Positions 35,327 through 43,553 of a stretch of DNA of 64,000 nt are shown here, in pieces. The first letter of the stretch is position 1; every line of letters starts with the position of its first letter. The stretch comes from Streptomyces sp. DH41. Its GTDB lineage: Bacteria; Actinomycetota; Actinomycetes; Streptomycetales; Streptomycetaceae. Location of the stretch: assembly GCF_029813785.1 (NCBI RefSeq), contig NZ_JARVKY010000005.1, forward strand, positions 124,001-188,000, written 5' to 3'. The position numbers and the translations under genes are program-made. The notes under the pieces were generated by a model. The model made no database searches, was not told the DNA's origin, and saw only the letters and a program-made list of their open reading frames with translations.

Positions 35327-35356
35327 ACCCGTCGCCGCCCACGTGCGGCGGCGGGT
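35327..35356. terminator. Bidirectional hairpin between convergent genes
   Basis: ACCCGTCGCCGC (35327-35338) and GCGGCGGCGGGT (35345-35356) pair along 12 positions with one G-U, around a CCACGT loop. It lies between the galactosidase stop and the nmtR stop and overlaps the latter, so it can serve both strands. Confidence 0.6.
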
Positions 35357-35718
35357 CAGTCCGTCGCGTCGCTGATGCCCAGCCGCAGGTGTTCCACGTG
35401 GTAGACGGCCTGGTCGAGCAGCTCGGCGACATGGTGGTCGTGCAGCGCGTACACCACCGACCGGCCTTGGCGCTCACCCACCACGAGGCCCAGGTTGCGC
35501 AGCAGCCGCAGCTGGTGCGAGCAGGCCGACTGCTCCATTCCGACCTCCGCCGCCAACTCGGTGGCGGGCAGCGGGCCTTCGCGCAGCCGGGCCAGGATCA
35601 GGAGCCGGGAGGGTGTGGACAGGGCCTGGAGCGTGGTGGCGACCTTGGCGACGTTGTCCGCGTCCAGACGCACGCGTGCGGCGGCGTCCTGCGCTGTGGT
35701 GGCGGCTCCGTGACCCAT
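35356..35718 (-). CDS. nmtR: NmtR-like ArsR/SmtB nickel-cobalt repressor (120 aa)
   Basis: A winged-helix metal-sensing repressor. The DNA-reading helix is in GMEQSACSHQLRLLRNLGLV. The alpha-5 metal site D94-x-H96-x10-H107-x2-H110 is complete. The N-terminus MGHGA keeps the Gly2-His3 that complete the nickel site in M. tuberculosis NmtR, whereas the extra His109/His116 equivalents are absent. It is divergent from a P1B-4 ATPase, the same pairing as NmtR-CtpJ, with a clear palindrome between them. Ni/Co sensing is therefore inferred from ligands plus context. Confidence 0.88.
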   Translation of the reverse strand: MGHGAATTAQDAAARVRLDADNVAKVATTLQALSTPSRLLILARLREGPLPATELAAEVGMEQSACSHQLRLLRNLGLVVGERQGRSVVYALHDHHVAELLDQAVYHVEHLRLGISDATD

Positions 35719-35742
35719 GCGCTCATCCTACTCACCACGGAT

Positions 35743-35770
35743 GAACACATGAATGAGTCTTCATTTGTTC
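35743..35770. promoter_or_regulatory. ArsR-type operator between nmtR and the ATPase gene
   Basis: Arms GAACACATGAA (35743-35753) and TTCATTTGTTC (35760-35770) match at 10 of 11 positions around a 6-nt centre. This AT-richer dyad is typical of SmtB/ArsR operators. It lies 24 nt upstream of the repressor start and 16 nt upstream of the GTG of the ATPase gene. Confidence 0.82.
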
Positions 35771-35786
35771 CTGTATGGTGTGCCGC

Positions 35787-37685
35787 GTGTCCACCACACT
35801 CGCCCCCGCTCCCGTCCCCGCACCCGCCCGGACGGCGCCCCGCCGCCGTACCCGCGTCCTCGCCCTGCCCGAGGCCCGCTGGGCGATGGCCGCCCTGCTC
35901 GCGTTCCTGTCGGCGCTCTCCCTCGACCTCGGCGGCGCCCCCGTCTGGGCGTACGGCCCGCTGTACGCCGTCGCCTACGCCGCCGGCGGCTGGGAGCCCG
36001 CTCTGGAGGGCCTGCGCGCGCTGCGCGAGAAGACCCTGGACGTCGACCTGCTGATGATCGTCGCGGCGCTGGGCGCGGCGTCCATCGGCCAGGTCCTCGA
36101 CGGCGCCCTGCTGATCGTCATCTTCGCCGCCTCCGGCGCGCTGGAGGCCCTGGCCACCGCCCGCACCGCCGACTCCGTACGCGGCCTGCTCGACCTCGCG
36201 CCCACCACCGCGACCCGCCTCACCGGGGACCGCGAGGAGACCGTCCCGACCGCCGGCCTCGCCGTCGGCGACGTGCTCCTGGTCCGGCCGGGGGAGCGGA
36301 TCGGCGCCGACGGCTCGGTCCTCGACGGCGCCGGCGAGGTCGACCAGGCGACCATCACCGGCGAGTCCCTCCCGGTCCTCAAGCGTCCCGGCGACGACGT
36401 CTTCGCCGGCACCCTCAACGGCACCGGCGCCCTGCGCGTCCGCGTCGGGCGCGACCCCGCCGACTCGGTGATCGCCCGGATCGTCACCCTCGTCGAGGAG
36501 GCGTCCCGCACCAAGGCCCCGACGCAGCTGTTCATCGAGAAGATCGAGCAGCGGTACGCGGTCGGCATGGTGGCCGCCACCCTCGCCGTCTTCGGCGTCC
36601 CGCTCGCCTTCGGCGCCGGCCTCACCGACGCCCTGCCGCGCGCCATGACCTTCATGATCGTCGCCTCGCCCTGCGCGGTCGTCCTCGCGACCATGCCGCC
36701 CCTGCTCTCCGCCATCGCCAACGCCGGCCGGCATGGCGTCCTGGTGAAGTCGGCGGTCGCCATGGAACGCCTCGGCGAGATCGACACCGCCGCCCTCGAC
36801 AAGACCGGCACCCTCACCGAGGGCACCCCGGAGGTGACCGCCGTACGGCCGCTGCCCGGCTCCGGCCTCGACGAGAACGCCCTCCTCGCACTCGCCGCCG
36901 CGGCCGAGCACCCGAGCGAGCACCCGCTGGCCCGCGCGATCGTGGCCGCCGCCCGCACCCGCGGCCTGCGCATCGCGCCCGCGGAGGACTTCACGGCCAC
37001 CCCGGGCCGCGGGGTGACGGCGGTGGTCGACGGCCACGAGGTACGGGTCGGCCGCGCCGAGACCCCCGAGGGCGCCGACACGACCGTCCAGGTCAGCCGC
37101 GACGGCACCCCCGTCGGCACCCTCGCCCTCACCGACCGCCTCCGCGTCGACGCCGCCCCGGCCGCCGCCGCGCTCACCGCCCTCACCGGCACCGCCCCCG
37201 CCCTCCTCACCGGCGACAACGCGGCCGCCGCCACCCGTGTGGCCACCGCTACCGGCATCACCGACGTCCGCGCGGAGCTGCTGCCCGAGGGCAAGGTCGA
37301 GGCGGTACGGGAACTGGAACGGTCCGGCCGCAGGGTGCTCTTCGTCGGTGACGGCGTCAACGACGCCCCCGCGCTCGCCGCCGCGCACGCCGGCGTCGCC
37401 ATGGGCCGCGCCGGCTCCGACCTGGCCCTGGAGACGGCCGACGCGGTCGTGGTGCGCGACGAGCTGGCGGCCGTGCCCGCCGTCGTACGCCTCTCCCGGC
37501 GCGCGCGCAGGCTGGTGCTGCAGAACCTGGTCATCGCCGGCGTGTTCATCACCGTCCTCGTCCTGTGGGACCTGATCGGACACCTGCCACTGCCGATCGG
37601 CGTCGCGGGGCACGAGGGATCGACCGTGCTGGTCGGCCTCAACGGACTGCGGCTGCTGCGCGAGTCGGCGTGGCGAGCGGAGTGA
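35787..37685 (+). CDS. ctpJ: P1B-4-type Co/Ni/Fe-exporting ATPase (632 aa)
   Basis: A heavy-metal P-type ATPase without N-terminal metal-binding domains. It has TGES (ITGESLPV), the membrane motif SPCAVVLATMPP, phosphorylation site DKTGTLTEG, HP motif SEHPLARAI and hinge VGDGVNDAPALAAA. SPC together with HEGST in the last helix defines subgroup P1B-4 (CoaT/CtpD/CtpJ), which exports Co, Ni or Fe(II). GTG 35787 is preferred; ATG 35775 is the alternative. There is no ribosome site, and a TATGGT at 35774-35779 would place transcription at or near the GTG, so the mRNA may be leaderless. Confidence 0.87.
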   Translation: MSTTLAPAPVPAPARTAPRRRTRVLALPEARWAMAALLAFLSALSLDLGGAPVWAYGPLYAVAYAAGGWEPALEGLRALREKTLDVDLLMIVAALGAASIGQVLDGALLIVIFAASGALEALATARTADSVRGLLDLAPTTATRLTGDREETVPTAGLAVGDVLLVRPGERIGADGSVLDGAGEVDQATITGESLPVLKRPGDDVFAGTLNGTGALRVRVGRDPADSVIARIVTLVEEASRTKAPTQLFIEKIEQRYAVGMVAATLAVFGVPLAFGAGLTDALPRAMTFMIVASPCAVVLATMPPLLSAIANAGRHGVLVKSAVAMERLGEIDTAALDKTGTLTEGTPEVTAVRPLPGSGLDENALLALAAAAEHPSEHPLARAIVAAARTRGLRIAPAEDFTATPGRGVTAVVDGHEVRVGRAETPEGADTTVQVSRDGTPVGTLALTDRLRVDAAPAAAALTALTGTAPALLTGDNAAAATRVATATGITDVRAELLPEGKVEAVRELERSGRRVLFVGDGVNDAPALAAAHAGVAMGRAGSDLALETADAVVVRDELAAVPAVVRLSRRARRLVLQNLVIAGVFITVLVLWDLIGHLPLPIGVAGHEGSTVLVGLNGLRLLRESAWRAE

Positions 37686-37692
37686 CGACGCG

Positions 37693-37730
37693 GAGGACCG
37701 GGACGACGAGGACCGGGACGACGAGGACCG
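37693..37730. repeat. 15-bp tandem repeat, about 2.5 copies
   Basis: GAGGACCGGGACGAC occurs at 37693-37707 and 37708-37722, with a partial third copy to 37730. It fills the start of the 142-nt spacer between the ATPase and the AdaA-AlkA gene. Confidence 0.85.
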
Positions 37731-37827
37731 TCGGAAGGTCGAGGGCGATCCGGCGAAGCCCAGGAAGAGTGACGTCCATGTCGGAATTCCGCCAGCCCCG
37801 GCCCGGTCGGTGGACCATCCTGGGCGC

Positions 37828-39312
37828 ATGCAGACGGGAATGCACACCGACACGGAGCGCTGCGTGCGCGCCGTCCAGTCGAAGGACGCGCGGTTCGACG
37901 GCTGGTTCTTCACGGCGGTCCTGACGACCCGCATCTACTGCCGGCCCAGCTGCCCGGTGGTGCCGCCCAAAGCCGAGAACATGACCTTCTACCCGAGCGC
38001 GGCGGGCTGCCAGCAGGCCGGGTTCCGGGCGTGCAAGCGCTGCCGCCCGGACACCAGCCCCGGCTCCCCGGAGTGGAACCAGCGCGCCGACCTCACCGCC
38101 CGCGCCATGCGGCTGATCACCGACGGCGTCGTGGACCGCGAGGGCGTGCCCGGCCTCGCCGCCCGGCTCGGCTACAGCACCCGGCAGGTCGAACGCCAGC
38201 TCCTCGCCGAGGTGGGCGCGGGCCCGCTCGCGCTCGCCCGCGCGCAGCGCGCCCAGACCGCCCGCCTGCTCATCGAGACGACCACGCTGCCGATGGCGGA
38301 CCTCGCCTTCGCGGCCGGCTTCTCCTCCATCCGCACCTTCAACGACACGGTCCGCGAGGTCTTCGCTCTCTCCCCGAGCGAGCTGCGCGCCCGCGCACCG
38401 AAGAGCCGCGTCGTCGGCACCACCCCGGGCACCCTGTCCCTCCGCCTCCCCTTCCGCGCCCCGCTCAACCCCGACAACCTCTTCGGCCACCTCGCCGCCA
38501 CCGCCGTACCCGGCGTGGAGGAGTGGAGGGACGGCGCGTACCGCCGCACCCTGCGCCTCCCGTACGGTCACGGCATCGTGGCCCTCACCCCGGCCCTCGA
38601 CCACATCGCCTGCCGCCTCACCCTGAGCGACCTGCGCGACCTGACCGTCGCCATCAGCCGCTGCCGCCGCCTCCTCGACCTGGACGCCGACCCGGCGGCC
38701 GTCGACGACCAGCTGCGCACCGACCCGCTGCTCGCGCCGCTGGTCGACAAGGCACCCGGCCGACGCGTCCCGCGCACGGTCGACGAGGCGGAGTTCGCCG
38801 TACGCGCCGTACTCGGCCAGCAGGTCTCCACCGCCGCCGCCCGCACCCACGCCGCCCGCCTGGTCACGGCACACGGCGACACGGTCGACGACCCCGAGGG
38901 CGGCCTCACCCACCTCTTCCCGACGGCGACCGCGCTGGCCTCGGTGGACCCGGAGACCCTGGCGATGCCCCGCACCCGCCGCACGACCTTCACCACCCTC
39001 GTGTCCCACCTGGCCGACGGCTCGCTCAACCTCGGCGTCGAGTGCGACTGGGCCGAGACCCGCGCCCGGCTCCTCGCCCTCCCCGGCTTCGGCCCCTGGA
39101 CCGCCGACGTCATCGCCATGCGCGCCCTCGGCGACCCCGACGCCTTCCTCCCCACCGACCTCGGCATCCGCCGCGCCGCCGGGGAACTGGGCCTGCCCTC
39201 GACCCCGGCGGCGCTCACCGCCCGCGCGGCGGCGTGGCGGCCCTGGCGCGCGTACGCCGTCCAGTACCTGTGGGCGACCGACAGCCACCCGATCAACTTC
39301 CTGCCCGTGTGA
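37828..39312 (+). CDS. alkA: AdaA-AlkA fusion: methyl-responsive activator plus 3-methyladenine glycosylase (494 aa)
   Basis: Three parts in one protein. Residues 1-80 are the Ada zinc domain with Cys38, Cys42, Cys69 and Cys72; Cys38 accepts methyl groups from phosphotriesters. Residues 85-190 are an AraC helix-turn-helix (GLAARLGYSTRQVERQL, MADLAFAAGFSSIRTF). Residues 200-494 are an AlkA glycosylase with the HhH-GPD motif LPGFGPWTADVIAMRALGDP and catalytic Asp in LPTDLGI. It senses alkylation, activates transcription and removes 3-methyladenine. Start ATG 37828; ATG 37840 is possible. The next gene is ogt. Confidence 0.93.
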   Translation: MQTGMHTDTERCVRAVQSKDARFDGWFFTAVLTTRIYCRPSCPVVPPKAENMTFYPSAAGCQQAGFRACKRCRPDTSPGSPEWNQRADLTARAMRLITDGVVDREGVPGLAARLGYSTRQVERQLLAEVGAGPLALARAQRAQTARLLIETTTLPMADLAFAAGFSSIRTFNDTVREVFALSPSELRARAPKSRVVGTTPGTLSLRLPFRAPLNPDNLFGHLAATAVPGVEEWRDGAYRRTLRLPYGHGIVALTPALDHIACRLTLSDLRDLTVAISRCRRLLDLDADPAAVDDQLRTDPLLAPLVDKAPGRRVPRTVDEAEFAVRAVLGQQVSTAAARTHAARLVTAHGDTVDDPEGGLTHLFPTATALASVDPETLAMPRTRRTTFTTLVSHLADGSLNLGVECDWAETRARLLALPGFGPWTADVIAMRALGDPDAFLPTDLGIRRAAGELGLPSTPAALTARAAAWRPWRAYAVQYLWATDSHPINFLPV

Positions 39313-39323
39313 GGAAAAACCCC

Positions 39324-39827
39324 GTGGGATCCCTGAAACAGCACACCGTGATCGACAGCCCCTACGGCGCGCTCACCCTCGTCGCCGAGGACGGCGTCCT
39401 GTGCGGCCTCTACATGACCGACCAGCGCCACCGCCCACCGGAGGAGAGCTTCGGAGCGGCCGACGACGGGCCGTTCGCAGAGGCGGAAGACCAACTGACG
39501 GCGTACTTCGCCGGCGAACTGAAGGACTTCACCATCGCCCTGCGCCTGAACGGAACGCCGTTCCAGCGCACCGTCTGGGACCAACTGCGCCGCATCCCGT
39601 ACGGCGAGACCCGCACCTACGGAGAACTCGCCGACGCCCTCGGAAACCCGGCCGCCTCCCGTGCCGTGGGCCTCGCCAACGGCCGCAACCCGGTCGGCAT
39701 CATCGTCCCCTGCCACCGGGTCATCGGCGCGAGCGGCGGCCTCACCGGCTACGGCGGCGGCCTGGAGCGCAAGCAGCGCCTGCTGGACTTCGAACGGGGG
39801 ACGGCGGGACCCCAGCCGCTGTTCTGA
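39324..39827 (+). CDS. ogt: O6-alkylguanine-DNA alkyltransferase (167 aa)
   Basis: A suicide repair enzyme. The active cysteine is in IVPCHRVIGASGGLTGYGGG, and GTPFQRTVWDQLRRIPYGET is the DNA-binding helix block. GTG 39324 has GAGGA 8 nt upstream; an in-frame GTG at 39309 overlapping the alkA stop is the alternative. With AdaA-AlkA it forms a compact adaptive-response operon. It is convergent with the sirtuin gene, 10 bp apart. Confidence 0.94.
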   Translation: MGSLKQHTVIDSPYGALTLVAEDGVLCGLYMTDQRHRPPEESFGAADDGPFAEAEDQLTAYFAGELKDFTIALRLNGTPFQRTVWDQLRRIPYGETRTYGELADALGNPAASRAVGLANGRNPVGIIVPCHRVIGASGGLTGYGGGLERKQRLLDFERGTAGPQPLF

Positions 39828-39837
39828 CCCGTCCGGC

Positions 39838-40563
39838 TCAGCCCAACCCGCGCAGCAGCTCGGGCAGGGCTGAGCCGATCGGCTCCCGGACCACCTCGTC
39901 GGCCAGGTCGTCGTAGGGGGTCGGCTCGGCGTTCACGACGACCAGGCGGGCCCCGTGGTCGGCGGCCACACCGGCCAGTCCGGCGGCGGGCTGCACCTGG
40001 AGGCTGGTGCCGACGGCGATGAACACCTGGCACGCCTTGCTGATGGCGACCGCCTCGCCGAGGACCACCGGGTCGAGGCTCTCGCCGAACATGACGGTCG
40101 CCGACTTCAGGATGCCGCCGCACTCCCGGCACGGCGGGTCGTCCTCACCGGCCTCGACCCGGGCGAGCGCCTCCTCCATCGGACCCCGGGCACCGCAGCT
40201 GGTGCACACGTAACCGCGCGCGGTGCCGTGCAGTTCGAGGACCTTGCGGGCGGTCAGTCCGGCGAGCTGGTGCAGACCGTCCACGTTCTGCGTGATCACC
40301 CGGACCGGCACCCCGGACCGCTCCAGCTCGGCCACCGCGCGGTGCGCCGCGTTCGGCTCGGCCCCCAGTGCCTGGTTGTCGCGCCGCATCCGCCAGGAGC
40401 GGCGCCGGATCTCCGGATCGCCCATGTAGTACTCGTACGTGACGAGCTTCTCGGCCTCCGGATCGCGCCGCCACAGCCCGTTCGGCCCGCGGTAGTCGGG
40501 GATGCCGGAGTCGGTCGAGACACCGGCACCGCTCAGGATGGCGACGAGGGGCTTGCTGGTCAT
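39838..40563 (-). CDS. cobB: NAD-dependent sirtuin deacetylase (241 aa)
   Basis: A Sir2 family enzyme that removes acetyl (or acyl) groups from lysines with NAD, releasing O-acetyl-ADP-ribose. The NAD blocks are GAGVSTDSGIPDYRG and TQNVDGLHQLAG with the catalytic His; the zinc site is CTSC plus CREC. The Tyr/Arg pair that marks desuccinylases is not evident, so deacetylation is the default. It lies 40 bp upstream-facing from the Nudix gene, on the same strand and probably co-transcribed. Acetyl-CoA synthetase and EMC enzymes are plausible targets, by inference only. Confidence 0.92.
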   Translation of the reverse strand: MTSKPLVAILSGAGVSTDSGIPDYRGPNGLWRRDPEAEKLVTYEYYMGDPEIRRRSWRMRRDNQALGAEPNAAHRAVAELERSGVPVRVITQNVDGLHQLAGLTARKVLELHGTARGYVCTSCGARGPMEEALARVEAGEDDPPCRECGGILKSATVMFGESLDPVVLGEAVAISKACQVFIAVGTSLQVQPAAGLAGVAADHGARLVVVNAEPTPYDDLADEVVREPIGSALPELLRGLG

Positions 40564-40603
40564 GCGGTCGAGGGTAGGGCGCCGGTGTGCGGGCGGCGAA
40601 CGG

Positions 40604-41098
40604 TTATCGGTCGACCCGGACGCCGTTCTCCAGCTCGGCCGTCCCGGACCCCTCCGCCAGCACGTCCAGCGCCGCCAGCACCCGGCCGTGCAGGGAGCCG
40701 CGCAGGTGGTCGCCCAGTTCCTCGCGCGGCACCAGCCGCCAGGACAGCAACTCCTCCTCTTGCAACCGGATCGCCTTGAAGTCGTCCTCGGACAGGACCC
40801 CGCCGTCGTACAGGTACGCCACGATCGGCGGCCGGCCCGTCCCGCTCGCCCAGTCCACCGCGAGCAGCCGGCCGAGCCGCAGGTCCAGCCCGATCTCCTC
40901 GACGGTCTCCCGCCACGCGCCCTGCCGCGGGGTCTCCCCGTCGTTCGACTCGATCGTGCCTCCGGGCAGAGTCCACCCCTCGCGGTAGTTGGGCTCGACG
41001 AGCAGCACCCGTCCCTCGGCGTCCCGGAGGACCGCGGCGGCACCGGCGAGGACGCGGGGGAGACCGGCGATGTAGGTGGCGTAGTCAGGAGTGGTCAT
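40604..41098 (-). CDS. Nudix hydrolase (164 aa)
   Basis: A Nudix-fold pyrophosphatase. The Nudix box is present as GGTIESNDGETPRQGAWRE then TVEEIGL; REx2EExG is intact, but the spacing between the leading GG and the first Glu is two residues longer than the classic box. The substrate may be a nucleotide diphosphate derivative and is not predictable. It precedes cobB in the same orientation with a 40-nt gap. Confidence 0.88.
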   Translation of the reverse strand: MTTPDYATYIAGLPRVLAGAAAVLRDAEGRVLLVEPNYREGWTLPGGTIESNDGETPRQGAWRETVEEIGLDLRLGRLLAVDWASGTGRPPIVAYLYDGGVLSEDDFKAIRLQEEELLSWRLVPREELGDHLRGSLHGRVLAALDVLAEGSGTAELENGVRVDR

Positions 41099-41124
41099 TC
41101 CGGAAGCGTAACGAGCCCGCGGCC

Positions 41125-41217
41125 GGACACGGCGGGAGAACCGGGCCGGACACGGCGGGAGAACCGGGCCGGACACGGCGGGAGAACCGGGCCGGACGCG
41201 GCGGGAGAACCGGGGCC
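41125..41217. repeat. Four 23-bp tandem repeats
   Basis: The unit begins GGACACGGCGGGAGAACCGG and ends GCC (23 bp). Copies start at 41125, 41148, 41171 and 41194; the first three are identical, the fourth has a point change and an extra G. They lie 27 nt before the divergent Nudix start and fill much of the spacer to the glycerate kinase. Confidence 0.95.
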
Positions 41218-41389
41218 GCCGTGCCGGCCCGGGCCACCCGGCTTCCGCGCCGGCGCCCACCGGCTGGCCGGGCGGCCGTGGGTCCACCCTGCGGGCAGGG
41301 GCATGACGGCGTGGCCGTCCTGCGGTTAAGGTCGCAGCGGCGCGACTGCCTTGACGTGCGCAAGGCTCGGAGAGCAAGGGGAGAGCAAG

Positions 41390-42547
41390 GTGGCTGACGC
41401 TGCAGTGGACGGGACCCGCCGGGTACTCGTCGCCGCGGACAAGTTCAAGGGGACGCTGACGGCCGTCGAGGTCGCCGAGCGGGTGACGGCCGGACTGCGC
41501 CGCGTCGTGCCGGGCCTGCGCGTCGAGGCCCTGCCCGTGGCCGACGGCGGCGACGGCACCGTCGCCGCCGCGGTGGCGGCCGGGTTCGAACGCCGGGAGG
41601 TACGGGTCACCGGGCCCCTCGGCGACGAGGTGACGGCGGCGTACGCGCTGCGCGAGGGCACCGCGGTCGTGGAGATGGCCGAGGCCAGTGGCCTGCAGCG
41701 GCTGCCCGACGGCGTACTCGCACCACTCACCGCTTCCACGTACGGCTCCGGTGAGCTGCTGCGGGCCGCGCTGGACGCGGGCGCGCGGACGATCGTGTTC
41801 GGGGTCGGCGGCAGCGCGACCACCGACGGCGGCGCCGGGATGCTGTCCGCGCTGGGCGCGCGGTTCCTCGGCCGGGACGGGGAGCCGGTCGCGCCGGGCG
41901 GAGGCGGCCTCGCCGGCCTGGCCTCGGCCGACCTCGTGGGCATCGATCCGCGGTTGTCCGGCGTCGAGCTGGTCCTCGCGAGCGACGTCGACAATCCACT
42001 GACCGGGCCGAAGGGCGCCCCGGCGGTCTACGGCCCGCAGAAGGGTGCCTCCCCGCAGGACGTGGAGGCGCTGGACGCGGCCCTCACACACTTCGCGACG
42101 GTGCTGGAGAAGACGGAGACCGTGGGAGCACGGGCCGCCGAGTACGCCGCCTCGCCGGGCGCCGGCGCCGCGGGCGGCATCGGCTTCGGCGCGATGCTGC
42201 TCGGAGCGCGGTTCAGGCCGGGCATCGAGGTGATGCTGGACGTGCTCGGCTTCGCGCCGGCGCTGGAGCGGGCGGACCTGGTGATCACGGGGGAGGGCTC
42301 GCTGGACGAGCAGACCCTGCACGGGAAGGCCCCGGCGGGCGTCGCCGCGGCGGGGCGGGCCGCGGGCAAGGAGGTCGTCGCGGTGTGCGGGCGGCTCGCG
42401 CTGCCGGCCGAGGCGCTGGGGCGGGCCGGGATCCGGCGGGCGTATCCGCTGACGGATGTCGAGCCGGACGTGGCGAAGTGCGTCGCCGAGGCCGGCCCGA
42501 TCCTGGAGCGGGTCGCGGAGCGCATCGCGCGGGACTTCCTGGCCTAG
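41390..42547 (+). CDS. glxK: Glycerate kinase, GlxK/GarK family (385 aa)
   Basis: It phosphorylates D-glycerate with ATP, feeding glyoxylate-derived carbon into glycolysis. Family blocks are VAADKFKGTLTAVEVAERV, PVADGGDGTVAA, VGGSATTDGGAGMLSALG, DVDNPLTGPKGAPAVYGPQKGA and GEGSLDEQTLHGK. GTG 41390 has AGGGGAG 8 nt upstream and the conserved sequence starts just after. It is a single gene, followed by a terminator of the opposite operon. Glyoxylate released by the ethylmalonyl-CoA pathway genes nearby is a possible metabolic link. Confidence 0.93.
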   Translation: MADAAVDGTRRVLVAADKFKGTLTAVEVAERVTAGLRRVVPGLRVEALPVADGGDGTVAAAVAAGFERREVRVTGPLGDEVTAAYALREGTAVVEMAEASGLQRLPDGVLAPLTASTYGSGELLRAALDAGARTIVFGVGGSATTDGGAGMLSALGARFLGRDGEPVAPGGGGLAGLASADLVGIDPRLSGVELVLASDVDNPLTGPKGAPAVYGPQKGASPQDVEALDAALTHFATVLEKTETVGARAAEYAASPGAGAAGGIGFGAMLLGARFRPGIEVMLDVLGFAPALERADLVITGEGSLDEQTLHGKAPAGVAAAGRAAGKEVVAVCGRLALPAEALGRAGIRRAYPLTDVEPDVAKCVAEAGPILERVAERIARDFLA

Positions 42548-42652
42548 GAGCCTGTCCCGACCGAGTCGGGTCGGTGGGTGGGCACAGGCCCGGGGCGGGG
42601 TCTGGGGGCGGAGCCTTCGGCCAGGCCCGGCGCCGGGCGCGGACGAACGAAA

Positions 42653-42683
42653 GGGCCCCGGACCCGACCCGGGTCCGGGGCCC
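42653..42683 (-). terminator. Perfect 14-bp hairpin terminator of the psd-pssA operon
   Basis: GGGCCCCGGACCCG (42653-42666) and CGGGTCCGGGGCCC (42670-42683) pair without mismatch around a 3-nt loop, 15 nt after the pssA stop. On the minus strand the stem is followed by TTTCG. It may also end the convergent glycerate kinase transcript. Confidence 0.85.
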
Positions 42684-42698
42684 ACTCGGCGGAGCGCG

Positions 42699-43553
42699 TC
42701 ACGGCAACTGTGCCGCCCGCGCCTCCCGCCGGTTGTCACGGAAGTTGTTCACCCGCCGAGCCGTGGCGAACAGCGGAATCACCGCGCCCATCACCAGCTG
42801 CAGCGCGCATCCCGTCTGCAGCAGCAGCTGCCCGCTCGGCGCGTCGAAGGCCCAGCCGGCCAGCAGCCCCATCGACAGCACGATCCACGCGAGCATCGCC
42901 ACCGCCAGGCGCCCCCGCGGCTTCGGGTACTCGACCCGGCTCACCATCAGCCAGGCCGTGCCGATGATCGCCAGCAGCGTCGCCACGAAGGGCAGCTCCA
43001 GCAGCACGATCGAGACCACCGTCAGCGCTCCGAACGGCGACGGCATGCCCTGGAACGTGCCGTCCTTGACGGTGACGCAGGAGAACCGCGCAAGCCGCAG
43101 CACCACCGCCAGCAGCACCACGATCGCCCCCACCGCCGCCACCCGCTGGTACGCGTCGTGCGCGACCATGCCGTAGACGAGGACGAAGTACGCCGGGGCC
43201 AGCCCGAAGCTGATCAGGTCGGAGAGGTTGTCCAGTTCCGCGCCCATCGGCGAGCTGCGCAGCTTGCGCGCCACCAGGCCGTCGCACAGGTCGAAGATCG
43301 CCGCGCACAGCATCAGGATGACCGCGGTGGCCGCGCTCTGCCGGGCCATGCCCGACTCGTCGCCGCCCATGAGGTGCGGGATGAGGATGCCCGTGGTGGT
43401 GAAGTACACCGCCATGAAGCCGCACGTGGCGTTGCCCAGGGTGAGCGTGTCGGCTATCGACAGGCGGAGCGAGAGGGGCATCTCCTCCTCGTCGTCCATC
43501 TCGTCGGCCTCCGGTACCCATCCGGCCTGGGTCTGTGGATCAATCACGGTCAA
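42699..43553 (-). CDS. pssA: CDP-diacylglycerol-serine O-phosphatidyltransferase (284 aa)
   Basis: A membrane enzyme making phosphatidylserine from CDP-diacylglycerol and serine. The CDP-alcohol motif D-x2-DG-x2-AR...G-x3-D-x3-D is seen in DLCDGLVARKLRSSPMGAEL followed by DNLSD. About eight hydrophobic spans follow an acidic N-terminus (DEMDDEEEM). I chose TTG at 43553: AGGGG lies 9 nt upstream, whereas GTG 43547 is 15 nt away. It overlaps psd by 14 nt, so the two-step route to phosphatidylethanolamine is translationally coupled. Confidence 0.92.
   Translation of the reverse strand: MTVIDPQTQAGWVPEADEMDDEEEMPLSLRLSIADTLTLGNATCGFMAVYFTTTGILIPHLMGGDESGMARQSAATAVILMLCAAIFDLCDGLVARKLRSSPMGAELDNLSDLISFGLAPAYFVLVYGMVAHDAYQRVAAVGAIVVLLAVVLRLARFSCVTVKDGTFQGMPSPFGALTVVSIVLLELPFVATLLAIIGTAWLMVSRVEYPKPRGRLAVAMLAWIVLSMGLLAGWAFDAPSGQLLLQTGCALQLVMGAVIPLFATARRVNNFRDNRREARAAQLP

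Noticed and set aside
41125..41217. CRISPR-like array
   Set aside because: The 23-bp units are directly adjacent with no spacers, so this is a plain tandem repeat.
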